Below, piece after piece: positions 1 to 8,903 of a stretch of DNA of 64,000 bases. Numbering within the stretch: the first letter of the stretch is position 1; each line of letters starts with the position of its first letter. The notes under the pieces are model-generated. The model was not told the origin of the DNA. It was given only the letters and a program-made list of their open reading frames with translations, and did no database searches. Both the position numbers and the translations under genes were made by a program. This DNA comes from JAAFHB01 sp963675995 (lineage in GTDB: Bacteria > Bacteroidota > Bacteroidia > Bacteroidales > Prolixibacteraceae). The DNA lies in assembly GCA_963675995.2 (NCBI GenBank), contig CAXXIY010000002.1, positions 1,426,001-1,490,000 on the forward strand. The letters run 5' to 3'.

Positions 1-1094
1 CTTATATCGATGCCGACCGATTGTAAATACCACGAAATGCTCAACCCTATTGAAGTACCTAAAACCGAACCGATCATACCAATAAAAACCGCTTCGTAAA
101 TTAAAGTCTTGTAAATGTGACTTTTATTTTCGCCCATTGCAAGCCGGATTCCAAATTCATTGTACCTTCGTAAACCTCCAAGTAATCCGGCATTCCACAA
201 GACGATCGACATTGCAACCATAAATATAATGATCATGACGCTTCCAACACCATTTACATAATCGATAAATTCAGCCATACCAGCCTGCTCTCTCAGGCTG
301 ATCATTACAGGGGCATATTCATCCACTGAAACTTTATATTTTTGATTAAAAGAGGTTGTCGTTGCTATAGCTTGCACATGGTTATATTGACCGGAATTAA
401 AAAATCCCAGTATTTCCCCGGCTGCATCATTCATTCCAAGGGCGAGCTGAATATCTGAAATATCAGCGACGATGGCTCCCCTGTCGAGCGCTTTTGAGCC
501 AAATCGTATGGTTCCGGCTACTTTCAGGTTTTTAAAGGCCATTCCTCCATCCATGGTTGTTCCGAAAAGGGTAAACGTATCACCCTGTTTTACATGGAAC
601 TTTACAGCAAACAAATCTGAAATCAGCGCATCGCCCGGCTTTGAAGGTAGACTTCCTGTCACCAGCGACTTTGAAAGATTAAACCGTAAAACCTCTTTCG
701 ATCGGGGAGAAAACAAATCGATGGCCCATCCTACAACAGGACCCTGGGCCCGTGTTTCTCCATTGGCATCCGGAAAATCAATGAGCCCTCCGAAGCGGAT
801 TCGCTTTACCCAGTCGATGTTTGGAAAGGTGGTTTTTAGTTCTTTTACAAGATGATCGGCACCTAAAATGGCCTGGTCGTTCGGCATTTGTTCTGCATCC
901 TTTGCGTAAGCTCGGGTCATTACTTTTAAATGACCAGTGGAGAAGTTGGCATTCATCCTGACCGATTCTCCCATGATCCCTTTGATCCAGCAGAACATGA
1001 CCACTGAAAGCAAAACACCAATGGAGACCACAATAATTGGCAAGAGACTCCTGCTTTTATCTTTAATGATTCCTTTCAATAAAAATTTGATCAT
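1..1094 (-). CDS. FtsX/MacB-type ABC transporter permease (3' end cut by window edge)
   Basis: Reading the minus strand from the ATG at 1092-1094 gives an open frame to the window edge (about 364 codons). It begins MIKFLLKGIIKDKSRSLLPI and continues with a membrane segment (IIVVSIGVLLSVVMFCW), a large extracytoplasmic domain and, near the edge, two more membrane segments around VMIIIFMVAMSIVLWNAGLL and a GIRLAMGE motif. This N-terminal helix, periplasmic domain and FtsX core is the MacB/LolCE permease layout. The start overlaps the stop of the upstream permease by ATGA, so the two are translationally coupled and probably form a heterodimer with the ATPase at 2266-2973. The C-terminus lies outside the window. 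The family call is firm; the substrate (lipoprotein, peptide or drug) cannot be read from sequence. Confidence 0.85.
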   Translation of the reverse strand, partial: MIKFLLKGIIKDKSRSLLPIIVVSIGVLLSVVMFCWIKGIMGESVRMNANFSTGHLKVMTRAYAKDAEQMPNDQAILGADHLVKELKTTFPNIDWVKRIRFGGLIDFPDANGETRAQGPVVGWAIDLFSPRSKEVLRFNLSKSLVTGSLPSKPGDALISDLFAVKFHVKQGDTFTLFGTTMDGGMAFKNLKVAGTIRFGSKALDRGAIVADISDIQLALGMNDAAGEILGFFNSGQYNHVQAIATTTSFNQKYKVSVDEYAPVMISLREQAGMAEFIDYVNGVGSVMIIIFMVAMSIVLWNAGLLGGLRRYNEFGIRLAMGENKSHIYKTLIYEAVFIGMIGSVLGTSIGLSISWYLQSVGIDI

Positions 1095-2260
1095 AATATT
1101 TTACCTTTTAAGGCGTCTGTCGGTCTGAGCCTGGTGATTTTTCGGGTTGGGAAATAGCTCACGATTGTGGCGGAGACAATGACGAGCAATACAGTTGATA
1201 AAATCAGCCCCATGCTGTATACCGGAAAAATCTTTTCCGAGACGGAAACTCCCATTGAATCGACACTCTTTGGCATAGGGATCCCTGCGTTTTGAATATA
1301 CCACAATAAGGGAATACCATAGCTGGAACCTAAGATTATAGCTAAAAAACTATGAGTACTTCCCTCGATAGTAAAGATAGTGACGACCTGGAGGCGGGTC
1401 ATTCCTAAAGCAATGTAAGTTCCAATCTCCTTTTGCCTTCTGAAGATCGAGAGTACCTGTGTATCGAAAATTGCTAACAAAGCAATGGCCAGTAACAATC
1501 CGTAAATAACTCCGGCGCCGATTTTTTTGGACTGGATAATATCCTTTATATCCTTTAAAAGAAATTCGAGGTCTTTAAATTGCCAGATTCCTTCGTTTCC
1601 GCCCGTGTATTTCTCTCCGGCAACGAACAGTGTTGCTTCATTTTCCATACCAGTAATTTGCTGCAAAACATTCAATGGAATCCATATCTGGTTGTTATCG
1701 ACAGATTGTACATTGGAATTAAAAACCAACACGATTTTTATTTCTCGGGTATCAAAAGTGCCGTTCTTATCGCGCCACCGGACTAGTAACTGGTCGCCTT
1801 TCTTCAGTTTCGCCGTCTCAACCATCCGTTTACCGATGATTGCAGGGAGATCCCCTTGTTCGCTTTTTAGTGAAGATGTCGGAAGCTTTATGATTTTCTG
1901 ATCCGGATCAACCCCTTTCAGATAGATGTTCTGCATTCTCCCCTGGGGATAAATGGTTGCCTGTGTGATGAGTATAGGAGTAAGTTGATGGGATTCAACG
2001 AGTGTTTTTACTTTTCCGGTGATGGGGGCATGGGCATCCTGAAGACAAAAAGGATCGTAAGGATCATAACTGGGATGCCAGAGCTCTCCATTACCAACCT
2101 CCCAATTTTTTGTGTCATTGTAAGCCTGTCTGTTCCAGCCGTCAAGCATACCGTTATAAAAAACGATAATCACAAAGGCGATTGAAAGTACTGTTACATT
2201 GAGCCAGGTTCTGAGACCTGCACCTAACAAATTTCGAAAAGCCAGTTTAATTGCTAACAT
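1091..2260 (-). CDS. FtsX/MacB-type ABC transporter permease
   Basis: A 389-residue inner-membrane permease. It has one N-terminal membrane helix (LNVTVLSIAFVIIVFYNGML, about residues 20-40), a periplasmic domain to about residue 245, then the FtsX domain with three helices: GVIYGLLLAIALLAIFD, a middle helix after the TYIALGMTRLQV coupling motif, and a C-terminal helix before PTRKITRLRPTDALKG. That ending is typical of LolC/E and MacB relatives. It lies 5 bp after the ATPase gene and overlaps the next permease by 4 bp, so the set is one operon: barrel protein, ATPase, permease, permease. It probably couples ATP hydrolysis to movement of a substrate at the periplasmic face of the inner membrane. 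Confidence 0.88.
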   Translation of the reverse strand: MLAIKLAFRNLLGAGLRTWLNVTVLSIAFVIIVFYNGMLDGWNRQAYNDTKNWEVGNGELWHPSYDPYDPFCLQDAHAPITGKVKTLVESHQLTPILITQATIYPQGRMQNIYLKGVDPDQKIIKLPTSSLKSEQGDLPAIIGKRMVETAKLKKGDQLLVRWRDKNGTFDTREIKIVLVFNSNVQSVDNNQIWIPLNVLQQITGMENEATLFVAGEKYTGGNEGIWQFKDLEFLLKDIKDIIQSKKIGAGVIYGLLLAIALLAIFDTQVLSIFRRQKEIGTYIALGMTRLQVVTIFTIEGSTHSFLAIILGSSYGIPLLWYIQNAGIPMPKSVDSMGVSVSEKIFPVYSMGLILSTVLLVIVSATIVSYFPTRKITRLRPTDALKGKIL

Positions 2261-2265
2261 AGCTG

Positions 2266-2973
2266 CTAATTTTCTCCGTTAATGATCCGTTTGTCATTGT
2301 CAACCGCCCCATCTTTTAAGCTAATGATGCGGTTAAGATATTGCATCACCTTTTCATCATGTGTGGCAAAGATAAAGGTCGTATTTAGTTCCTCGTTCAG
2401 CTTTTTCATTGTCTGAACAATGTTGTGAGAGTTCCTGGCATCCAGATTTGCCGATGGTTCATCAGCCAGAACCAGCAGCGGTCGTTTGACAATTGCTCTG
2501 GCAATGGCAACACGCTGACATTCACCTCCTGAGAGCTGGGACGGTCTTGAATTTTTTTTATCTGTCAGCCCTACCCAATCCAACGCCTCCATAACCGCCT
2601 TTTTTCGTTCACTCGAAGTGTGATGCTGAAGTAGTAAAGCAAATTCCACATTTTCAAAAACGGTGTACACCTGAAGCAGATTGTAGGTTTGAAAGATAAA
2701 TCCGATATTGTAATTCCGGAGATGGGCAGCCGCTGTATTTGTCAACCCTGAAACCGACTGACCAACAACCTCAACAATCCCTTCAGAAGGATAATCAAGT
2801 GTTCCAACGATATTTAACAAGGTTGTTTTCCCTGAGCCGCTAGGTCCTACCAAACCGGCAAATTCTCCCTTCGCGAAAGTGAGACTGAGGTCATGTAAAG
2901 CTGTAAATTCTCCGTCGCCAACATGAAATCGTTTGGTCAGATGTTCAATTTTGATGATTTCAGAATCATTCAT
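2266..2973 (-). CDS. ABC transporter ATP-binding protein, LolD/MacB type
   Basis: A 235-residue nucleotide-binding subunit of normal length. It has Walker A GPSGSGKT (residues 43-50), the signature LSGGECQRVAIARA, Walker B LLVLADEP followed by SANLD, and the switch H in FATHDEKV. The sequence FKY-like start (IIKIEHLTKRFHVGDGEFTA) is usual for the LolD/MacB/FtsE group that energises FtsX-type permeases rather than importing solutes. The gene ends 5 bp before the first permease and starts 11 bp after the barrel gene. The call as an ATPase is certain; the choice between lipoprotein release and efflux is not. Confidence 0.92.
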   Translation of the reverse strand: MNDSEIIKIEHLTKRFHVGDGEFTALHDLSLTFAKGEFAGLVGPSGSGKTTLLNIVGTLDYPSEGIVEVVGQSVSGLTNTAAAHLRNYNIGFIFQTYNLLQVYTVFENVEFALLLQHHTSSERKKAVMEALDWVGLTDKKNSRPSQLSGGECQRVAIARAIVKRPLLVLADEPSANLDARNSHNIVQTMKKLNEELNTTFIFATHDEKVMQYLNRIISLKDGAVDNDKRIINGEN

Positions 2974-2984
2974 ATCATTTTAAT

Positions 2985-4151
2985 TTAATGATTAAGCACC
3001 AGCATCAGTTGGATCCCTTTTCCCGAAAAATAATTTCCCGAACTTAATTGCTGTGGTAACAGGTAGTTCTTCGGGTTCCAGAAAGCCATGACGTAAAATG
3101 CAATTTTATTGAATTGCCGTTTTAAATTCAGAAAATTGTAGGAGGAGTGATTGGTCCAGTCATAAAAGGAGATCACATTGAGCTGATCAATTATGCTAAT
3201 CGGGTAAGAAAGTGATAATCCACTAAAAGCGGTTGATCTTGAAAATGCAAATGCAGTTTGATCATAGGAGATGAGTAATTGCTCAAACACAACATTTAAA
3301 CCATTCCCGATTCCGAGGGTGTTATCGGTACCCACATTGAGAATTTCGGCATTGCTATATCTCCCCATCTCTTTTGTTTTATGGACATAGGTCCCTTCAA
3401 ACCATAGTCCAACACCCAGATCCCACTTACCATCCAATCCAATACGATTTTCAGCAACTGTAGGGTAAGAAGGAAGATCATTTTCTAATCCACGGGTGTC
3501 TGTTACACGATGGTGTAAGGTGATCGCAACTTCACCCTTTGGGACGGGAGACTGAAACCGGCCCCCAAATTCAGGATACTTTTGATTGGTTTGATCCACA
3601 TCCCAGGGTCTCGGTTTATTGTTGCCATATAAAGACCAAAGCCAGAGATTGGCATTGCTTGAGAAATAGTATCTTCCCAATAATCCCCAAACACCATTGG
3701 TAAGCTGCAAAGGATCACGGGGATCAATCTGGTCAAACCACATGAGCGGACGAAGCAATGTGGCAGAACCAAAATTTATTTTTTGAAGCCCGATTCGTAA
3801 CTCCAAACGTCTTGAAGAATAGCGTGCCCATGTACGATATGGCTGTAAGCTACAGTCAACTTGCGCCTTAACGAAAGAGCTGATACCTAAGGTGCCGAGC
3901 GAATTAACAGAGGCTTCAAAATCAAACTGCCTGTTGTTCTGTAATTTAATCGCATAATTCAATGTAGGTATATACCGGGCTCCTAAATAAACAGGTGAAC
4001 TATTTCCACCATTATATAGTCCCCAGGAGGAGAGCTGACCACTAAAACTCAATGTGTCTTTTGTCACATGACTAATGGGATCATGCGCCATACACTTTAC
4101 ATAAAAGTTTGTGAAAATGAACCAGAGAATAACGAAGATTTTCATTTTCAT
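2985..4151 (-). CDS. Outer-membrane beta-barrel protein, first gene of the ABC operon
   Basis: A 388-residue exported protein. The N-terminus (MKMKIFVILWFIFTNFYVKCMA) is a signal peptide. The mature part alternates aromatic and polar residues in short strands (for example RRLELRIGLQKINFGSATLL and GVGLWFEGTYVHKT) and ends in a strand finishing with LVLNH, as expected of an outer-membrane barrel. The RIGLQKINFGSA segment resembles porin-like proteins that Bacteroidetes place beside MacB-type transporters. It is the promoter-proximal gene of the minus-strand operon and faces tetR across a 177-bp divergent region, so both may be controlled there. The exact family was not recognised. Confidence 0.7.
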   Translation of the reverse strand: MKMKIFVILWFIFTNFYVKCMAHDPISHVTKDTLSFSGQLSSWGLYNGGNSSPVYLGARYIPTLNYAIKLQNNRQFDFEASVNSLGTLGISSFVKAQVDCSLQPYRTWARYSSRRLELRIGLQKINFGSATLLRPLMWFDQIDPRDPLQLTNGVWGLLGRYYFSSNANLWLWSLYGNNKPRPWDVDQTNQKYPEFGGRFQSPVPKGEVAITLHHRVTDTRGLENDLPSYPTVAENRIGLDGKWDLGVGLWFEGTYVHKTKEMGRYSNAEILNVGTDNTLGIGNGLNVVFEQLLISYDQTAFAFSRSTAFSGLSLSYPISIIDQLNVISFYDWTNHSSYNFLNLKRQFNKIAFYVMAFWNPKNYLLPQQLSSGNYFSGKGIQLMLVLNH

Positions 4152-4298
4152 GATCGTCTTTAGTTTTCAAATAGATCATAAAAGTACAAAGTAACTTGAA
4201 TATTAATTTTAACTGAATAAATTATAATTAAAGCAAAATACCTGAATCAATATTTGGTAATTTAGTTATAACCTTCTATTTTCGCATCAAAATATGAG

Positions 4299-4312
4299 TG
4301 AATAATCATTCA
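4299..4312. promoter_or_regulatory. Candidate TetR operator in the divergent promoter region
   Basis: TGAATAATCATTCA is an interrupted palindrome (TGAAT, 4 bp, ATTCA) 17 bp before the tetR ATG. A TATTTTCG box, one mismatch from the Bacteroidetes TAnnTTTG -7 element, lies about 15-20 bp further upstream. The position suits autorepression of the TetR-efflux operon. This is inference from position and symmetry only. Confidence 0.4.
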
Positions 4313-4328
4313 TTAATTTAATCAGTTT

Positions 4329-4910
4329 ATGGCACGTCTAATTGATGAAGGTAAGATACAAAGAATCAGGGAGTCAACTATTGAATTAGTCGTTCAGAAT
4401 GGTTACGGGGGAGCAGCAATCTCTTCAATTGCACGAAGAGCAGGAGTTGCGGAGGGATATCTTTACCGCTTTTATAGCAGTAAACAGGAGCTGGTGACGA
4501 AGTTGCTCTTTTCGAAAGTGGCGCAGATTATTGAAAAACTTGAATTTTTATTAAGTACCTGTGTCAACCTGAAAGAGGTGATTGAGCAATTGATCGGCGA
4601 GTTCTTTAAAATGGCAACCGAAACACCCGAGGAGATTAAATTCATCCATGTATTGATGCACGATTATAATTTCCCGGTATCGGATGAACAGCGAAAACAG
4701 ATTAAAAAGCTTTGCGAAAAAGTAATACAACTGGGAGTGGGGAATAATGAGGTGAGCAGCAATATTTCGCCTGAAGAGGCATACGGCATCGTAGTTATCT
4801 ATCCGATCGAATTCATAAACCTGAGGATGAAAGGGTTTTTTGGTAGAACAGGGTGGACAATCGCAGATCAAAAACGGGTAGCAGAATTTTCAATCAATGC
4901 TTTAAAATAG
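4329..4910 (+). CDS. TetR/AcrR-family transcriptional regulator
   Basis: A 193-residue regulator. The N-terminal helix-turn-helix covers about residues 9-55: RIRESTIELVVQNGYGGAAI, then SIARRAGVAEGYLYRFYSSKQELV, the standard TetR motif with the YLYRFYSSK end. The C-terminal helical domain, which would bind a ligand and dimerise, has no recognisable match. It is followed after 6 bp by a TolC-like gene and the rest of an efflux operon, so it is most likely the local repressor of that operon. Confidence 0.92.
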   Translation: MARLIDEGKIQRIRESTIELVVQNGYGGAAISSIARRAGVAEGYLYRFYSSKQELVTKLLFSKVAQIIEKLEFLLSTCVNLKEVIEQLIGEFFKMATETPEEIKFIHVLMHDYNFPVSDEQRKQIKKLCEKVIQLGVGNNEVSSNISPEEAYGIVVIYPIEFINLRMKGFFGRTGWTIADQKRVAEFSINALK

Positions 4911-4916
4911 AGACAA

Positions 4917-6434
4917 ATGAGAACTAGTATCTTGATAGTATTTCTTTTAATCACAGGTTTTTCACTTTTTGGGCAGAATAGCTCAATCACCGTGAAAAAT
5001 CTAACCTTTGAAGAGGCATTAGGTCTTTCGCTTCAAAATAACCATCTGATCAAACAGTATCACAACAAATCACTTCAGATGGAGCAGGAGGTGAAAGCTG
5101 CCAGAGGGTTGCATCTTCCACGGATTTCACTCAGCGCATCCTATGTTTATATGTCTGATAACATTGAACTTGACCTGACACCGGTGCGGGATGCAATTTC
5201 GCCCCTTTATAATGCTTTAGGACATTATGGCAAATTTGGTGGTGTTCCAAATCCCGATCCGAAGACGAATGGTGTAATGCCCTATCTTCCTGATGATGTT
5301 TCAACGACAGTTCTACGGTCTAAAATGCTTGAGGGGCTTGAATCTGTGAACAGCGCCAATTGGGTACAAACGATTCAGGAGAAGAAATTTGGAATGGTGA
5401 ATGCAGGATTTGTTTTCCCGATTTTTACGGGTGGCAAGATAAATGCAGCCAACAAAGCTGCCAAAATAAAGTTTGAAGAATCTGAAATCGAGTCCATTCA
5501 GAAGTCACACGAATTGACCGGAGAGTTGGTTGAACGCTACTTCGGATTGATTCTGGCTAATGAGGCAGTGAAAGTACGACAGGAGGTTAAAGCGGGGATG
5601 GAGAAACACTTCGAGGATGCGAAGAAACTTGCCCAGCAGGGGATGATTGCTCAGGTTGAAGTACTAAACGCAAAAGTGTATTTTGCTGATGCCGATCGTG
5701 AACTAAAAAAATCTGACCGTCAGGTTGAGATATTGAACGAAGCTGTTTTGAATACGGTTGCTGAAAAGGAGAGTTCAAAGATCAATCCTGTTTCAGCGCT
5801 TTTTTACCTTGATAAATGGGATCCACTCGATTTTTATCAGCAAAAAGCATTGGAAAACAGTCCTTTATTGGGACAGGTTAACAAGAAAAAAGAGCTGGCT
5901 CAGCAGGGGATTAAAGTTGAGAAATCTGCCTATTTGCCAACATTAGCTGCCACGGGAACCTACGATCTGGTGAACAAGGATTTGTCGCCCTATCTGCCCG
6001 ATTATATGGTCGGCTTAGGTTTGCAGTGGAATCTTTTTGATGGTAATGTCCGTAACAGAAAAATTAAGGCAGCCAAATTACAAGAGATGCAGGCAGAAGA
6101 TTTCTATGCCAAAGCTGAATCGGATATTCACTCTGCCATTACCAAATATTACCAGGAGCTTAATATGTACCTTGAGCAAATCAACGAACTGGATGCAGCA
6201 ATGGAATTTACCAAAGAGTATTCACGGGCGAGGGAAAAGGCATTTTCTGAAGGGATGGCCACCGCAACGCAGGTATCAGATGCGAATCTGGCTGTTGCAA
6301 AAGTGAAAATTGACAGGTTACAAGCCATTTATTCCTGGGATGTTGCATTTTCGAAGTTACTCTATTATTCGGGGATATCCGATCAATTTGTAGTCTATAT
6401 GAGAAATCCGGATGTAAAACAAGGCCGTTATTAA
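4917..6434 (+). CDS. TolC-family outer-membrane efflux protein
   Basis: A 505-residue outer-membrane channel. The N-terminus (MRTSILIVFLLITGFSLFGQ) is a signal peptide without a lipobox. The body shows the two TolC repeats of long amphipathic helices: LTFEEALGLSLQNNHLIKQY at the start, FPIFTGGKINAANKAAKIKF in the middle and LQWNLFDGNVRNRKIKAAKL in the second repeat. These strand-helix junctions with FTGG and FDGN are diagnostic. It probably forms the exit duct for the HlyD-like adaptor and ABC-2 permeases downstream. Only 6 bp separate it from tetR. Confidence 0.93.
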   Translation: MRTSILIVFLLITGFSLFGQNSSITVKNLTFEEALGLSLQNNHLIKQYHNKSLQMEQEVKAARGLHLPRISLSASYVYMSDNIELDLTPVRDAISPLYNALGHYGKFGGVPNPDPKTNGVMPYLPDDVSTTVLRSKMLEGLESVNSANWVQTIQEKKFGMVNAGFVFPIFTGGKINAANKAAKIKFEESEIESIQKSHELTGELVERYFGLILANEAVKVRQEVKAGMEKHFEDAKKLAQQGMIAQVEVLNAKVYFADADRELKKSDRQVEILNEAVLNTVAEKESSKINPVSALFYLDKWDPLDFYQQKALENSPLLGQVNKKKELAQQGIKVEKSAYLPTLAATGTYDLVNKDLSPYLPDYMVGLGLQWNLFDGNVRNRKIKAAKLQEMQAEDFYAKAESDIHSAITKYYQELNMYLEQINELDAAMEFTKEYSRAREKAFSEGMATATQVSDANLAVAKVKIDRLQAIYSWDVAFSKLLYYSGISDQFVVYMRNPDVKQGRY

Positions 6435-6490
6435 AAAAAACTGAAGAGTGGGTGAAGATGAGCATTGTGAATACGACTCTTATTAAACAT

Positions 6491-6544
6491 AGAAACCATA
6501 GAAACCATAGAAACAACAGAAACCACAGAAACAATAGAAGCAAT
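6491..6544 (+). repeat. Six tandem 9-bp units ending at the adaptor start codon
   Basis: Six successive 9-mers of consensus AGAAACCAT (two exact copies, then AGAAACAAC, AGAAACCAC, AGAAACAAT and AGAAGCAAT) fill the gap between the TolC-like and HlyD-like genes. The A and T of the adaptor ATG (6543) are the last two bases of the sixth unit. There is no Shine-Dalgarno sequence in the array. Confidence 0.85.
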
Positions 6545-7535
6545 GAACAAGACAAAACATTATCTGATTGCAGGCGCTATTATTGCACTGATCATTTTTA
6601 TAGGATATGCCATTATTATCGTTGCGCGGCCGGTTCCCCTTGAAGTACAGGGTGAAGTAGAGGCTACCCAGGTAAAGGTTGCCTCAAAACTTGTTGGTAG
6701 AATCGACTCTCTTCTGGTTCACAAGGGAGATGATGTAACCTCAGGCACCCTTCTATTTACCATTAGCAGTCCCGAACTCGACGCAAAATATTTGCAGGCC
6801 TCAGCTGTAAGGAAGGCCGCAGGTTTTCAAAAGGAGAAGGCTGACAACGGGGCACAGAAGGAAGATATTCAGGCGGCATTCAATTCGTGGCAAACTGCTC
6901 TGGCTGCTTCCGAGTTTGCGAAAAAGAGTTTTCAGCGTGTAGATAACCTTTTTAAATCGGGGGTGATTGCCGAACAGCAAAAAGATGAAGCTGAGACCCG
7001 GATGAAAGCGGCTGTTGAAACTGAAAAAGCTGCCCGCTCGTTATATGATAAGGCGAAAAAGGGGGCACGTTATGAGGATAAAGGTTCTGCCGGAGCTTTG
7101 GTGATGCAGGCCGATGGGGTACTCACAGAGGTGAACTCCTACCTTAGCGAAACCCGGATCTTTGCACCGATCAGGGGCGAGATTGCCAATATTATTGCCG
7201 AAAGGGGCGAGCTGGTTCCTGCAGGTTATCCGGTAATCACAATTGTCGATCTGGAGGATATCTGGGTGACCTTTAACCTGCGCGAAGATTTACTCGCTGC
7301 GATTCAAAAGGGATCAACTTTTAAGGCACGTTTTCCAGCGCTTGGAATGAAAGAGGTCTTGCTCAAAGTGAACTACATTAATGCCCTGGGTGAATTTGCT
7401 ACATGGAATGCTACAAAAACATCCGGTGATTTCGATATGAAAACCTTTGAGGTTCATGCGGTCCCTGCTGAAAAGATTTCGGGATTAAGACCCGGCATGT
7501 CTGCATTGGTCAATTGGGATGGGGTTAAGAAATAG
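6543..7535 (+). CDS. HlyD/EmrA-family membrane fusion (adaptor) protein
   Basis: A 330-residue periplasmic adaptor with one N-terminal membrane anchor (LIAGAIIALIIFIGYAIIIV). It follows with the split biotinyl-lipoyl domain (VKVASKLVGRIDSLLVHKGD and TRIFAPIRGEIANIIAERGE), a coiled-coil hairpin in between (about residues 85-190, rich in AAVETEKAARSLYDKAK) and a beta-barrel segment ending GLRPGMSALVNWDG. It should bridge the inner-membrane ABC-2 permeases and the TolC-like channel. The start codon sits in the last unit of a 9-bp tandem repeat. The family is certain; the substrate is unknown. Confidence 0.92.
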   Translation: MNKTKHYLIAGAIIALIIFIGYAIIIVARPVPLEVQGEVEATQVKVASKLVGRIDSLLVHKGDDVTSGTLLFTISSPELDAKYLQASAVRKAAGFQKEKADNGAQKEDIQAAFNSWQTALAASEFAKKSFQRVDNLFKSGVIAEQQKDEAETRMKAAVETEKAARSLYDKAKKGARYEDKGSAGALVMQADGVLTEVNSYLSETRIFAPIRGEIANIIAERGELVPAGYPVITIVDLEDIWVTFNLREDLLAAIQKGSTFKARFPALGMKEVLLKVNYINALGEFATWNATKTSGDFDMKTFEVHAVPAEKISGLRPGMSALVNWDGVKK

Positions 7536-7538
7536 CGG

Positions 7539-7612
7539 ATGGGAACTGGCGACTTGCAATTGGCAACCTGCATGTAGCGGCTGGTGACTTGCGGATGACT
7601 ACCGGCCTCTCG
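7539..7612. repeat. Low-complexity CTGGCGACTTGC-type intergenic repeat
   Basis: The 129-bp gap between adaptor and permease holds imperfect repeats of words such as ACTGGCGACTTGC, ATTGGCAACCTGC and GCTGGTGACTTGC. The same word family recurs at about 24375-24403 and 25355-25412. The function is unknown. Confidence 0.5.
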
Positions 7613-7664
7613 CTACCCGCTAATACAGTTTTATTGATCTTAAACTTAAGTAACTTTAAAAGGA

Positions 7665-8849
7665 ATGCTTAATAACTTAGCAAAAGTACCTTTAATCCGA
7701 GTAATGCGGCGCGAAACCAAGCGGATTGCCGACAGTTGGGTGCTGATCTTTACTACAATGATCGCTCCGGTCAGTGCTTTTCTCATCATTATATGGCTCT
7801 TTTCGGATGGAGTAGTCAGGGATTTGCCTGTAGGGGTAGTCGATATGGATCATACTGCTTTCTCCTCCAAAGTCACCCGAATGGTAGATGTCGCTCCAGT
7901 TTGTAAGGTGATATGCCGGCCCAACACCGTTGACGAAGCGAAAAAGATCATGGAAGCCGGTAAAATTGATGCCATTGTGGTATTGCCAACAGATCTGGAA
8001 CAAAAATTATTGGATAACAATGCCCCGGTAATTGCGGTTTACATCAATAATACAAACGTTGTAAAAGGTGGCGCCCTAAAATCCGGATTGTTTACGACCC
8101 TTTCAACAATTTCAGCAGGGGTAAAAGTACAAGTAGCAATGAAAAAAGGGGCGACTCCTGCGCAGGCCATCGAAAAAGCGAGACCAGTAAAAGTGAATGT
8201 TCATCTCCTTTTTAATCCCTTTGGAAATTATTCCTACTTTCTCGTTCTGGGGTTATTGCCACTGCTTGCCGTTGTATTTATCTTTCTCGGATCTGTGTAT
8301 GCTCTGGGAATGGAGTTTAAGGAGGGGACTGCCAGTGAACTCATCGAAATGGCGGGTCAAAAAGTTGGAATTGCTCTGGCTGGAAAGATGCTTCCCTATA
8401 CCTTTTTGTTTTTTATGGATATCATGATTATGAACATTCTTCTACTCAGAACCCTGGGAACCCCCTTGCACGGGAGTCTGCTGGTCATTCTGTTCTCAGA
8501 ATTTCTTCTCATTATTTCCTACCAGTTGCTGGCAATCCTGTTTTTAAAGCTCACTGCAAATCTTCGGTTATCTTTATCGCTTGGGAGTGCCTATACCATG
8601 ATGGCGCTTACCTTTTCAGGACTGACCTTTCCGTCAATGGCAATGCCTTTAATCGCAAAACTGTTTTCGCTGATTTTTCCCTATACGTTCTGGTTACAAA
8701 TTTTTATGAGTCAAACCTTAAGAGGGGAGCCGATTTCAGAAACTCTTTATGCATTTCTTGCATTTATCCCCTTTATTCTGGGGGGATTATTTGCATTTCC
8801 AGGAATGAAACGAAAACTCTCACATCCAAAATACTGGTTTCGTGAGTAA
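7665..8849 (+). CDS. ABC-2 type permease (YhhJ-like), first of a pair
   Basis: A 394-residue inner-membrane protein. It has an N-terminal membrane helix (IADSWVLIFTTMIAPVSAFLIIIW), an extracytoplasmic domain with LPVGVVDMDHTAFSSKVTRMV, and five more hydrophobic segments from about residue 190, starting YFLVLGLLPLLAVVFIFLGS. The VGVVDMDHT motif and this topology are typical of YhhJ/DrrB-type ABC-2 export permeases. AAAGGA, 3 bp before the ATG, is one of the few good ribosome-binding sites here. It pairs with the next gene. No ATPase gene is present in the operon. Confidence 0.88.
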   Translation: MLNNLAKVPLIRVMRRETKRIADSWVLIFTTMIAPVSAFLIIIWLFSDGVVRDLPVGVVDMDHTAFSSKVTRMVDVAPVCKVICRPNTVDEAKKIMEAGKIDAIVVLPTDLEQKLLDNNAPVIAVYINNTNVVKGGALKSGLFTTLSTISAGVKVQVAMKKGATPAQAIEKARPVKVNVHLLFNPFGNYSYFLVLGLLPLLAVVFIFLGSVYALGMEFKEGTASELIEMAGQKVGIALAGKMLPYTFLFFMDIMIMNILLLRTLGTPLHGSLLVILFSEFLLIISYQLLAILFLKLTANLRLSLSLGSAYTMMALTFSGLTFPSMAMPLIAKLFSLIFPYTFWLQIFMSQTLRGEPISETLYAFLAFIPFILGGLFAFPGMKRKLSHPKYWFRE

Positions 8850-8903
8850 GCTGTGACCATAAAATTCTTAAGATAAAAGAGGGGTAATTTGAAGATTAAA
8901 ACA

